Under the pieces are notes generated by a model, which saw nothing but the letters and a program-made list of their open reading frames with translations, did no database searches and was not told where the DNA came from. DNA of 64,000 bases from Streptomyces sp. NRRL S-244 (GTDB taxonomy: Bacteria > Actinomycetota > Actinomycetes > Streptomycetales > Streptomycetaceae): positions 372,001-436,000 of the forward strand of contig NZ_JOCX01000001.1 of the NCBI RefSeq assembly GCF_000717915.1, in the 5' to 3' direction. Each line of letters starts with the position of its first letter. The first letter of the stretch is position 1. The position numbers and the translations under genes are program-made. Positions 54,333-62,089 of the stretch are shown piece after piece.

Positions 54333-57300
54333 TCAGGACCGCAGGCTGTCGAGGGCGGACTGGGCGCGCTCCAGCAGATCCTCCGGGACCTCCTCGGGCA
54401 TGGCCCGGAGTTCCTCGATCAGTGCCGAGAGCCGAGCGGCTCCCGCCTCATCGCGACCGATCTCCTGCTCGGTCCAGGCGGCGTACTGCACGCACTGGAG
54501 CCGGTCCCCCAGATGGTCCGGACCCAGCTCCGCGTACAGGTCGCCGGCCCGCGCCGTCAGCTCGATCTCCTCCAGCCGCAGCGCCTCGGTGTCCACCTCG
54601 GCGCGGCGGGAGCCCTCGCCGTCCCCGCTGACCTTGTCGTCCGGGCCGTCCTCGTCGCCATCCTCGTCCCCGGCCTGCTCGTGCGAGGTGACCCGCCAGT
54701 CGAGCACCTGCGCCAGCTGCAGCCAGGTCTGGGCGAGCTCGGCCCGCAGGTGCGGGGCGGCCTGGCCCTCGCCGCTCTCCGCGTTCTCGGCCAGCGCGGT
54801 CTCCAGGACCCCGGCGGCCTGGTCCATCAAGTCCCGCGCCCGCGCCCACGCCGCCGCACCGGTGTCTCCGCGCGGAGCCATCCAGGCCAGGGAGCGCAGG
54901 ATCCGCACTTCGGCGATCGGGGCATCCCCCGTCACCCGGAACAGCTCCAGGGACCGCTCGTACGCGGCGAGTGCCTCCTGGTCCAGGCGTGCGGCGGACA
55001 GCTGTTCCGCCGCCGCCTGCGCCAGGGCGGCCTGCGGGCGGGGGTCCTCCCAGCCCTTGGCCACTTCCGCCGCCAGCAGGTACTGCTCCGCCGCCGCCCG
55101 GGAGTCGTTCAGCTGCCGCAGCAGATCGCCGAGGAACTCCCGTACGGAGACGGCCTGTCCCTCGCCGTGCTCCAGCAGATCGGGCAGCGTGGACTGCAAC
55201 ACCTCCGCCGCGTCTGCGTGCCGCCCCTCCCGTGCGTACGCCCGGGCCAGCACCAGCCGGGCCTGCGCCCCGCCGTCGGCGGTCAGACCCGCCTGGTCGA
55301 ACCAGTGCGCCGCGGTGAGGGCGTGCTCGGCCGCTTCCGCCGCCTCGTCGGCCCGGCGCAGCAGGATGTCCGCGAGGGTGAGCCGTACGACGCCCTGCGT
55401 TTCGGCCTCCGTCACCTCCGCGGAGTGCTCCAAGGCGGAACGCGCCGCCTCCTCGGCCTCCTGGGGCCGCTCCACCGACATCAGCACTCCGGCCCGCAGC
55501 ACCAGCGCGTCCACCGCCTGCCACGGAAGGCCCGCAGACACCGCCCGCGCCGCGGACGCGGCCAGCAGCGGCAGGGCCCGCTCGGGCTCGCCCTGCGACA
55601 GGGCGACGCGGCCCAGCATCTCCTCGGCCTCGGCAGCCAGATCGGGCAGGTCCTGCGCGTACGCGGCCACGAAAGCGCCGAGTTCGGCCGCCAGCTCGCC
55701 GTGCCCGTGGTCCTGGCCGGGCCCGTGGAGGTGCTCGTGCTCGGGGCCGGCCTCCAGCGAGCGCAGGTACGACTCCACGCGGATCGACGACAGCTCCGCC
55801 AGCGCGATCCGGCGCCCGCGCAGCGGCTCGCCCGCGTCCAGCGCCTCGGCGGACTTCAGGGCCACCGCCAGCAGCTCCCGGATCCGCTGAGGCTCTGCCC
55901 CGGACTGCGCGGCCGCGCTCGCCAGCCGCAGCTCCGCCAGCGCCGCGCGCTCCGCCCGGCCGAGCTCGCGGTAGCGGTCGCGGACCGCCTCCAGCAGCTC
56001 CGCCGCGTTCCCGGCCCCGCCGCGGGCCGCGGTCAGGGCCCGCTGGTCCGCCACATCGGCGGCGAGCAGCGGGTCCACCTCGCCCTCCGGGCGCGCGTCC
56101 ACCCGTACGCCGACCTCGGCCCAGAGCGCGTCCGCGGCCGGATGCCGCTGTTCCCGGGCCTGTCGGGCCCGCTCCACCAGCTCCTCGAAATCGGCCGCGG
56201 GCGGCGCGGGCACGACCGCGGTCGCGGGGGCGTTCACCGCGGCGGCCGGCTGCGGCAGCGCCGTGCTGCGCACTCCCAGCGGCAGTACGCCGACCAGCGG
56301 CTCCCGCCCGATCCGGGCGAGGAAGCGGTCGGAGACCCGGGTGGTGCCGTTGCGGGCGTCGAAGCGCCGGGCGATCTCGAGGGAGCTCGCGCGCAGCACC
56401 TCGTACAGCTCGGAGACCGTGTGCGGGGCACCGTCGTACGGGACGGCCGGGCTCTGGCCGTGCCCCAGCTCCGTCAGCCGGCGCAGCAGTACGAGGATGC
56501 CGCCGTGGAAGGCCATCTGGTCGTCGACGTTGACCAGCGGACTCATGTGGGCGGCGTGCTCGGCGAGGATCTCCAGGCCGCGCGACTCGTTGCCGCTCAG
56601 GGCGCAGAACTCGATGTGCTTGCCGATCGAGGGCAGCAGGCTCTCGTTGCCGCGGGCCATGCGGTAGCCGCGTACGTGGTGCGAACGGGCCTCGTCGAAA
56701 CGGCCCAGGCGCAGCAGTGGCAGCAGCGAGGTGGCGAGCAGCCGGTGGGGCTCCTCGGCGCAGGTCCGCTCGCCCGCCAGGACGGGCTGCCAGAGCTCCA
56801 GGGCCCGGGCGTCGTCCCCGCGCAGCACGGCGTACGCACCCTGGCCGTTGAGCTCGCAGGCGTGGCAGTCGCTCATGTCGTCGCGGTCGGCGGCCAGCCA
56901 GGCGTGGTGGGCCCGCTCGGCCCGGTCGTCCTGGCCGATCGCGTCGGCGAGCCACAGCTCGGCCTCGCGGACCGGCCGCTCGCTGTAACCGGCGATCCGG
57001 TAGCGGCGCTCCATCTCGTCCAGCCAGCCGGTGGCGGACTCCAGCGGGATCTCGGGGGAATCGCTGATGGCCGTGGCGACCCACTTGAACTGCCAGAACA
57101 AGGAGTGGGCGTCCCATCGGCCGAAGGCGGCGGGGTCCTTGTCGTACTCCTGGAGCAGCCGGGCGAAGGGCACCAGCATCTTCGAGGACTCGGCACTCCA
57201 GAGATAGGCGTTGACCAGGTTGTCCAGGGCCGTGCGGAACAGGGCCCCGTCACCCGTCGCCTCCGCCGCGCCCACGAGCACCTCGGCGTGCGCGTTGCGT

Positions 57301-57365
57301 GCGGCTCCGTTCGGGGAGTTCCTGTTCTCGGAGAGGCCCTGCTCGATCTCCTCGCGCGTCAGCAT
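54333..57365 (-). CDS. Large TPR-like repeat protein
   Basis: 1010 residues, almost all alpha-helical with repeated A/L/E/R-rich antiparallel helices (for example ALERSLELFRVTG-like, AAEQYLLAAEVAKGW, GEPERALPLLAASAARAVSA). No enzymatic motif seen. A Cys/His-bearing segment (DMSDCHACELNGQG) occurs near residue 165, and a His-rich insert (HEHLHGPGQDHGHG) near residue 545. It starts 2 nt after the stop of the HSP90-family gene, so the two are translationally linked. It is plausibly a scaffold or co-chaperone of that HSP90 (inference). Confidence 0.87.
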   Translation of the reverse strand: MLTREEIEQGLSENRNSPNGAARNAHAEVLVGAAEATGDGALFRTALDNLVNAYLWSAESSKMLVPFARLLQEYDKDPAAFGRWDAHSLFWQFKWVATAISDSPEIPLESATGWLDEMERRYRIAGYSERPVREAELWLADAIGQDDRAERAHHAWLAADRDDMSDCHACELNGQGAYAVLRGDDARALELWQPVLAGERTCAEEPHRLLATSLLPLLRLGRFDEARSHHVRGYRMARGNESLLPSIGKHIEFCALSGNESRGLEILAEHAAHMSPLVNVDDQMAFHGGILVLLRRLTELGHGQSPAVPYDGAPHTVSELYEVLRASSLEIARRFDARNGTTRVSDRFLARIGREPLVGVLPLGVRSTALPQPAAAVNAPATAVVPAPPAADFEELVERARQAREQRHPAADALWAEVGVRVDARPEGEVDPLLAADVADQRALTAARGGAGNAAELLEAVRDRYRELGRAERAALAELRLASAAAQSGAEPQRIRELLAVALKSAEALDAGEPLRGRRIALAELSSIRVESYLRSLEAGPEHEHLHGPGQDHGHGELAAELGAFVAAYAQDLPDLAAEAEEMLGRVALSQGEPERALPLLAASAARAVSAGLPWQAVDALVLRAGVLMSVERPQEAEEAARSALEHSAEVTEAETQGVVRLTLADILLRRADEAAEAAEHALTAAHWFDQAGLTADGGAQARLVLARAYAREGRHADAAEVLQSTLPDLLEHGEGQAVSVREFLGDLLRQLNDSRAAAEQYLLAAEVAKGWEDPRPQAALAQAAAEQLSAARLDQEALAAYERSLELFRVTGDAPIAEVRILRSLAWMAPRGDTGAAAWARARDLMDQAAGVLETALAENAESGEGQAAPHLRAELAQTWLQLAQVLDWRVTSHEQAGDEDGDEDGPDDKVSGDGEGSRRAEVDTEALRLEEIELTARAGDLYAELGPDHLGDRLQCVQYAAWTEQEIGRDEAGAARLSALIEELRAMPEEVPEDLLERAQSALDSLRS

Positions 57366-57367
57366 GG

Positions 57368-59275
57368 TCACTTCTGGCCCTCCGGGGAGTCGGTGGAGTG
57401 GGTCGCCCATTCCAGGAGCCCGAGGAAGGCCCGGTTGAGCAGCGTGGAGTCGGCGGGGCGCAGCGGCCGCTGGGACATCAGCAGCGCCTGTCCGTACAGC
57501 GATTCGACGGCCGTGCCGGTCAGGGCCTCGTCGGGCAGGGCCGAGATCCGGCGGATCAGCGGGTTGTTGTGGTTGAGCACCAGGCGGGCGCGCGGCGCGG
57601 AGCCGCGCAGGGCGCCGAGGATTCCGCTCCACAGGGAGTCGGCGCTGTCCAGCGCCGCCGTACGGTCGCGCTCCTGGCGGGCCTGGCGGTCGTCGAGGTA
57701 GAGCGCGGGGACGGACACGGGCTGGAAGGCACGCAGCACGACGTCGCAGCCCTGTGCCTCCAGCCGGGTGCGCGCCGTGGACAGGAAGGGCGCGAGGGCC
57801 AGTTCGGCGGAGGTCGGGACCGGGTCGAGCCGCTCGGTGACGGCTCCGGCGTCCAGTTCCGTGACCTTGAGGTCCGGCCGCACGGTGGGCAGCAGGGCGA
57901 GCAGGTCGGCGTCGTACGTGTATCCGGCGTTGATGACGCCGAGGCCGTGGGCCGCCGCGATCGGGGCGATCTGGCGGAACTCCTCCACGGTGCGCGTGAA
58001 GTGGATCTCGCTGTGGGCGGCGGTGAACTCCTGGAGGCTCATCGAGCCCTCGCTCGTCTCGAACGGCAGCCAGGGCAGCATCAGTCCGAGCAGTTCGGCG
58101 TCGTGCCGGGCCAGGGACTTCACCCCGAGGTGGTGGACGCTCAGGAAGGCGGCCAGGCGCTCCGGTTCGCTCGCGGCGAGCTCGGCGAGCCAGGCCCGGA
58201 CGCGCGCGCCGAGGGCCTCGCGTACCGCGGACAGGGTCTCGTCGTCGTAGAGGTTCTCGCGGGAAGCGGTGGGCCGCAGCGTGTCCGTGTCGATGACCGC
58301 GCGGACGAAGAAGGCCCAGTCCGGCAGCAGGTTGTCGGCGTGGTCCGTGAGCAGCATGCCCTTGAGGTGGACGCGGTGTCCGGCCCGGTGGGCGGGGCTG
58401 GTCGGCTCGGGGAGGACGTACGCCACTCCGCGCACCCCGGCGACGGGCAGGTCGAGGTCGATGCTGTCGAGCGGGGTGAAGCCGAAGAGCTGCGCGCAGT
58501 GGCCGGCGAGCGCGACGCGGCGCGCGGCGGGGGTGGGGAAGGGGCGGTCCCACACGGCGGGCCGGTCGGTGATGCCCCGCGCCTCGCCCTCGCCGCCCTC
58601 GCCGCCCTCCCCCGCGCCCGCGCCTTCGCCTTCGCCTTCGCCTTCGGTGAAGGTGATGTCGTACGGGAGCAGGGAGCCGTAGTCACGAGCCAGCTGCTCG
58701 ACCTTGGCCGGGACGGTCCACTCCTCGGCTCCCGGGCGGGCCTGCAGGATGACCGTGGTGCCGGGCTCCCGGCGGGCTTCGTCGGGCAGCTCGCGGACGG
58801 TGTACGAGCCGTCGTCCGTGGCCAGCCATTCGACGGGCGCGGCCTGGGGGTCGCGGGCGGAACGGGTGATGACGCGGATCTGGCGGGCCACGACGAAGCA
58901 GGCGAGCAGGCCGATGCCGAACTGGCCGAGGAACTCCCGGCGGGTGGTCTCGAGGCCGTGGTCACCGCCGCGCTTGGAGCTGCGGCCGATGGTGGCGAGG
59001 AGGGAGTGCGCCTCGGCGGCGGTCAGGCCGATGCCGCTGTCCTCGATGGTCACCCGGCCCGCGGACGCCGACAGGCGGATGCGGATCTCCGCCTCCGGGT
59101 CGAGTGCCTGGCGGGCGGTGACGGCGTCCACCGCGTTCTGCAGCAGCTCGCGGACGTAGACGCGCGGGCTGGAGTAGAGGTGGTGGGAGAGCAGGTCGAC
59201 CAGGCCGCGCAGATCGACCTGAAAGCTGTTGGCGGAAGGGTCGGAGTGGGTGGAGGAAGGGGATGTGGACGTCAC
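57368..59275 (-). CDS. Divergent HSP90-family chaperone
   Basis: 635 residues. The GHKL ATPase motifs are present: RELLQNAVDAV (N-box), IEDSGIGLT, LGQFGIGLLACF. The middle-domain RENLYDDETL segment follows. Residues 211-231 are an acidic Gly/Glu repeat placed between the ATPase and middle domains, where eukaryotic Hsp90 carries its charged linker and most bacterial HtpG proteins have none. The C-terminal region is shorter and dissimilar to HtpG. Start ATG at 59275. It directly precedes the TPR-like gene. Confidence 0.9.
   Translation of the reverse strand: MTSTSPSSTHSDPSANSFQVDLRGLVDLLSHHLYSSPRVYVRELLQNAVDAVTARQALDPEAEIRIRLSASAGRVTIEDSGIGLTAAEAHSLLATIGRSSKRGGDHGLETTRREFLGQFGIGLLACFVVARQIRVITRSARDPQAAPVEWLATDDGSYTVRELPDEARREPGTTVILQARPGAEEWTVPAKVEQLARDYGSLLPYDITFTEGEGEGEGAGAGEGGEGGEGEARGITDRPAVWDRPFPTPAARRVALAGHCAQLFGFTPLDSIDLDLPVAGVRGVAYVLPEPTSPAHRAGHRVHLKGMLLTDHADNLLPDWAFFVRAVIDTDTLRPTASRENLYDDETLSAVREALGARVRAWLAELAASEPERLAAFLSVHHLGVKSLARHDAELLGLMLPWLPFETSEGSMSLQEFTAAHSEIHFTRTVEEFRQIAPIAAAHGLGVINAGYTYDADLLALLPTVRPDLKVTELDAGAVTERLDPVPTSAELALAPFLSTARTRLEAQGCDVVLRAFQPVSVPALYLDDRQARQERDRTAALDSADSLWSGILGALRGSAPRARLVLNHNNPLIRRISALPDEALTGTAVESLYGQALLMSQRPLRPADSTLLNRAFLGLLEWATHSTDSPEGQK
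58582..58646. repeat. Simple-sequence repeat encoding the HSP90 acidic linker
   Basis: A run of GCCTTC/GCCCTC-type hexamers on the plus strand encodes Glu-Gly repeats on the minus strand. Such runs change length by slippage in multiples of two residues. Confidence 0.85.
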
Positions 59276-59394
59276 GGGGCGTCACCTCGCGTGCTCGCAT
59301 GGATGGTTCGGCGATCGCGAGGTACCCCCCTCACGGATCGGAATGAGGAACAGAGTAGGGGGATGATCTGACAATCTCGTCCTGAATTCCCGGG

Positions 59395-59934
59395 CTAGGA
59401 GAAGCGCAGGAACTGCGGCGGTACGGCGTCCGCCAGCCACACCCCGTTGGCGCTGACCCGGAAGACGTGCCCGGCCGCGCGCATCGCCCCCGCGTCCACG
59501 GCGAGCACGACCGGCCGGCCGCGCCGGGCGCCCACGCGGGTGGCGGTCTCCCGGTCGGGGGACAGGTGCACGTGGTGGCGGGCCATGGGGCGCAGGCCCT
59601 CGGCGCGGATCGCGTCCAGGGCGGCGGCCACGGTGCCGTGGTAGAGGTACGCGGGCGGTTCGGCCTCCGGCAGGTCCAGGTCCACGGGAACGGTGTGGCC
59701 CTGGTTGGCGCGGATGCGGGTGCCGTCGACGGCGAACCGCTGCTTGTCGTTGGCCGCGACGACGTGGTCGAGCTCGGCGCGGCTGATGGGGAAGCGGTGG
59801 GCGGCGGCCGCGCGGAGGAGATCGTCGATCTCCACCCAGCCCTGGGGGTCGAGCACCAGTCCGATGCGTTCCGGCTGATGCCGCAGATGTTTCGAGACGT
59901 ATTTGGACACCTTCACGGTGCGTCTGTCGTCCAT
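59395..59934 (-). CDS. kptA: RNA 2'-phosphotransferase (Tpt1/KptA family)
   Basis: 179 residues. KVSKYVSKHLRHQPERIGLV is the N-terminal winged-helix start of KptA. It then has AANDKQRFAVDGTRIRANQG, the second catalytic Arg region, YLYHGTVAAALDAI, and HHVHLSPDRETATRVGARRG, the NAD-binding half. It moves a 2'-phosphate from RNA to NAD+, giving ADP-ribose 1'',2''-cyclic phosphate. ATG at 59934 was selected over a longer frame that adds 26 residues. Confidence 0.93.
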   Translation of the reverse strand: MDDRRTVKVSKYVSKHLRHQPERIGLVLDPQGWVEIDDLLRAAAAHRFPISRAELDHVVAANDKQRFAVDGTRIRANQGHTVPVDLDLPEAEPPAYLYHGTVAAALDAIRAEGLRPMARHHVHLSPDRETATRVGARRGRPVVLAVDAGAMRAAGHVFRVSANGVWLADAVPPQFLRFS

Positions 59935-60034
59935 GAGCCCAGCTTGCCCGGTCGGGCAGGGGGCGGGCAGGGATTTATCGGCGCTCCGCCGGGCCGGGGC
60001 ACCGTGGGACACCCTCTATCGCGTTTCCAAGATA

Positions 60035-60050
60035 CGGAATACATTTTCCG
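60035..60050. promoter_or_regulatory. Inverted repeat upstream of the MIP channel gene
   Basis: CGGAA-TACATT-TTCCG, about 30 nt before the MIP start, in an AT-rich patch. Possible operator or promoter element; no regulator assigned. Confidence 0.4.
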
Positions 60051-60078
60051 CTGTACTGCTGCCCCAGGGGGAGAACCC

Positions 60079-60867
60079 ATGACAATCCACGCTTCCCTGC
60101 CACGCCGTGCGGTCGCCGAGCTCGTCGGCACCGCCGGCCTCCTCGTGGTCGTGATCGGTTCCGGAATCCAAGCCGCCGACCTCAGCCGTGACACCGGTGT
60201 CGCCCTCGTCGCCAACTCGCTCGCCTCGGCCATCGGCCTCGGCCTGATCATCACCCTCTTCGGGCCGCTGTCCGGAGCCCACCTCAACCCGGTCGTCACC
60301 CTCACCTCCTGGTGGGCGCGCCGGACCGGCGGCGAGGGGCTCGGCGGCCGGGAGGCCCTCGTCTACGCCGCCGCCCAGACCGCCGGCGCCATCGGCGGGG
60401 CCGTCCTCGCCGAGGTGATGTTCGGCCGCACCCCCGGCACCTTCTCCACGCAGGTCCGCGGCGGCGGCCACCTGCTCGTCGGCGAGATCGTCGCCACCGC
60501 CGGGCTCGTCCTGGTCATCCAGGGCCTGGAGCGCATCGGGCGTCCGAAGCTGATCCCGGCCGCGGTCGCCGCGTACATCGCCTCCGCGATCTGGTTCACC
60601 TCCTCCGGCTCCTTCGCCAACCCGGCGGGCACCATCGGGCGCGCCTTCAGCGACTCCTTCACCGGGATCGCCCCGCAGTCGCTGCCCGGATTCGTCGCGG
60701 CCCAGGTGGTCGGCGGGGTGCTGGGCCTGGCCCTCGCCACACTCCTGTACGGGAGCATCCGGCGCGGTGCACAGGAGGCGCCGGCCGGCCCCGTCAGAGT
60801 CGCCGGCCGCACCAGCACCATCGGCAGCGCCAGCCCCGTGAACCCCGCGTACGAGACCATCGGTTGA
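60079..60867 (+). CDS. MIP/aquaporin family channel
   Basis: 262 residues with six helices and two half-helix loops: SGAHLNPVVTLTSWW (NPV) and SGSFANPAGTIGRAF (NPA). The first motif departs from NPA. The family passes water, glycerol or small neutral solutes such as As(OH)3; selectivity cannot be read here. ATG at 60079 has GGGGGAGA upstream. Confidence 0.92.
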   Translation: MTIHASLPRRAVAELVGTAGLLVVVIGSGIQAADLSRDTGVALVANSLASAIGLGLIITLFGPLSGAHLNPVVTLTSWWARRTGGEGLGGREALVYAAAQTAGAIGGAVLAEVMFGRTPGTFSTQVRGGGHLLVGEIVATAGLVLVIQGLERIGRPKLIPAAVAAYIASAIWFTSSGSFANPAGTIGRAFSDSFTGIAPQSLPGFVAAQVVGGVLGLALATLLYGSIRRGAQEAPAGPVRVAGRTSTIGSASPVNPAYETIG

Positions 60868-61005
60868 GCTGCCCGCACGGGCTTCCACAGGGCCGTCCAC
60901 AGAGTTGCCCACAGGCAACACCGACTTGTCCACAGCCGGTTGGGTCGGATTTGCGGGCAAACGAGTGATCCGCCCTGTGGACTACTGACCGAGTGCCTCC
61001 GGCCG
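60868..61005. other. DnaA-box cluster between the MIP channel and MerR genes
   Basis: 138 nt between convergent genes. It contains TTGTCCACA at 60926-60934 (perfect Streptomyces box), TTGCCCACA at 60905-60913, CCGTCCACA at 60893-60901, CTTCCACAG near 60882 and TAGTCCACA on the minus strand at 60976-60984. This density is far above chance and resembles known non-oriC DnaA clusters of Streptomyces. No open frame. Confidence 0.8.
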
Positions 61006-61920
61006 TTACCCGCCGCCCCGGCGGGCCAGCTCGTTCATCGTCCGGGCCTGGAGCTCCCGCTCCGTCGCGGCCCGGACGAACTCCCCCACGTGCTCGGCGC
61101 CGACCAGTTCCTGCACCGCCCGTACGGTCTCCGCCGGCAGGGCCACCGGCGCGGGTCCCGAGGGCTGCGGGGCTCCCGCCGCCCCCAGGTGGCGCTGCAG
61201 ATGCCGGGTGGCGAACAGCCGCATCGCCCGCGCCAGCTCGGCGTCCACCGTCTGCTGGGCCAGGGGCCGCAGCCTCCGTACCATCGTCGCCGCCTCCGCC
61301 GCGTCCGCGTCCGTCGGCGGGACCTCTCCGAGGTAGCGGGCGAAGACGTGCTCGGTGGTGAACTCCAGGAACCGCGAGGCGATGTGCTCCACCTGCCCGC
61401 GCAGCTCCCGCAGGTGCCCGGTGATCGCCGACAGCGGCACCCCGGCCGCGTACAGCTCGGCGGCCACCGTCAGCTCCTGCGGGGAGGGCACCAGGAACTC
61501 GTCCGGGCGCCCCGGGATCGCCTCCAGCACCCCCAGCTCGCACGCCTCGCCCACGGCGTCGTCGTCGGGACGGCCGCCGAACCGCTCGTTCAGCTCGGCA
61601 CGGCTGATCCGGGCGGCCTCCTCGTCGGTCCACGGTCCGTGCACCTCGGCGACGAGCCCCAGCACCCCGCCGAGACCGCGCCCGGCGTCCCAGGCCTCCA
61701 GCAGCTCCTTGATGGAGGCCAGGGTGTAGCCGCGGTCCAGCAGATCGGCGATCTGGCGCAGCCGCGCCAGATGCGTGTCCCGGTAGACGTTGGAGCGGCC
61801 GCGCCGCTCCGGCCTCGGCAGCAGCCCACGGTCCTGGTACGCCCTGATCGTGCGCACCGTCGCCCCGCTGTGGTGCGCGAGATCCTCGATCCGGTACTCG
61901 GCCACCGCCTGTTCTGACAA
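61006..61920 (-). CDS. MerR family transcriptional regulator
   Basis: 304 residues. N-terminal MerR winged helix YRIEDLAHHSGATVRTIRAY and QDRGLLPRPERRGRSNVYRD, then RLRQIADLLDRGYTLASIKE. The long C-terminal part has no metal-binding Cys motif, so the effector is unknown. TTG at 61920 is favoured by a GGGAG just upstream; a GTG at 61905 lacks one. It lies 10 nt after the small gene coupled to the ephD-like gene, in one operon. Confidence 0.86.
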   Translation of the reverse strand: MSEQAVAEYRIEDLAHHSGATVRTIRAYQDRGLLPRPERRGRSNVYRDTHLARLRQIADLLDRGYTLASIKELLEAWDAGRGLGGVLGLVAEVHGPWTDEEAARISRAELNERFGGRPDDDAVGEACELGVLEAIPGRPDEFLVPSPQELTVAAELYAAGVPLSAITGHLRELRGQVEHIASRFLEFTTEHVFARYLGEVPPTDADAAEAATMVRRLRPLAQQTVDAELARAMRLFATRHLQRHLGAAGAPQPSGPAPVALPAETVRAVQELVGAEHVGEFVRAATERELQARTMNELARRGGG

Positions 61921-61930
61921 TCCCGGCTCC

Positions 61931-62089
61931 CTACGACATGGCGGCTCGGCCGCCCGCGGCCGCCGCGGCCCGTGCGGCAGGCGAAGCCGCAAGGTACTCG
62001 ACCGCCCTGCGCAGCGAGCCCTCCTGCGAGGGATGGTACGACCGCCGGAAGGAGCGGGATATGGCCGTGCGGGGCTCTGTCGCGCTCAC
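61931..62089 (-). CDS. Small coupled gene between the ephD-like gene and merR
   Basis: 52 residues (VSATEPRTAISRSFRRSYHP at the start) with an Ala-rich C-terminus (PAARAAAAAGGRAAM). The GTG overlaps the ephD-like stop as GTGA, and the TAG lies 10 nt before the merR TTG. This tight packing supports a real gene, but no domain is recognised. An alternative is that it is just an extended overlap with no product. Confidence 0.5.
   Translation of the reverse strand: MSATEPRTAISRSFRRSYHPSQEGSLRRAVEYLAASPAARAAAAAGGRAAMS

Noticed and set aside
54045..57701. 1218-codon plus-strand frame opposite the TPR-like gene
   Set aside because: Composition artefact; the minus-strand product is regular alpha-helical repeat sequence coupled to HSP90.
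60868..61005. oriC itself
   Set aside because: Only four to five boxes in 138 bp and no dnaA/dnaN flanks; streptomycete oriC has many more boxes and lies outside this window.
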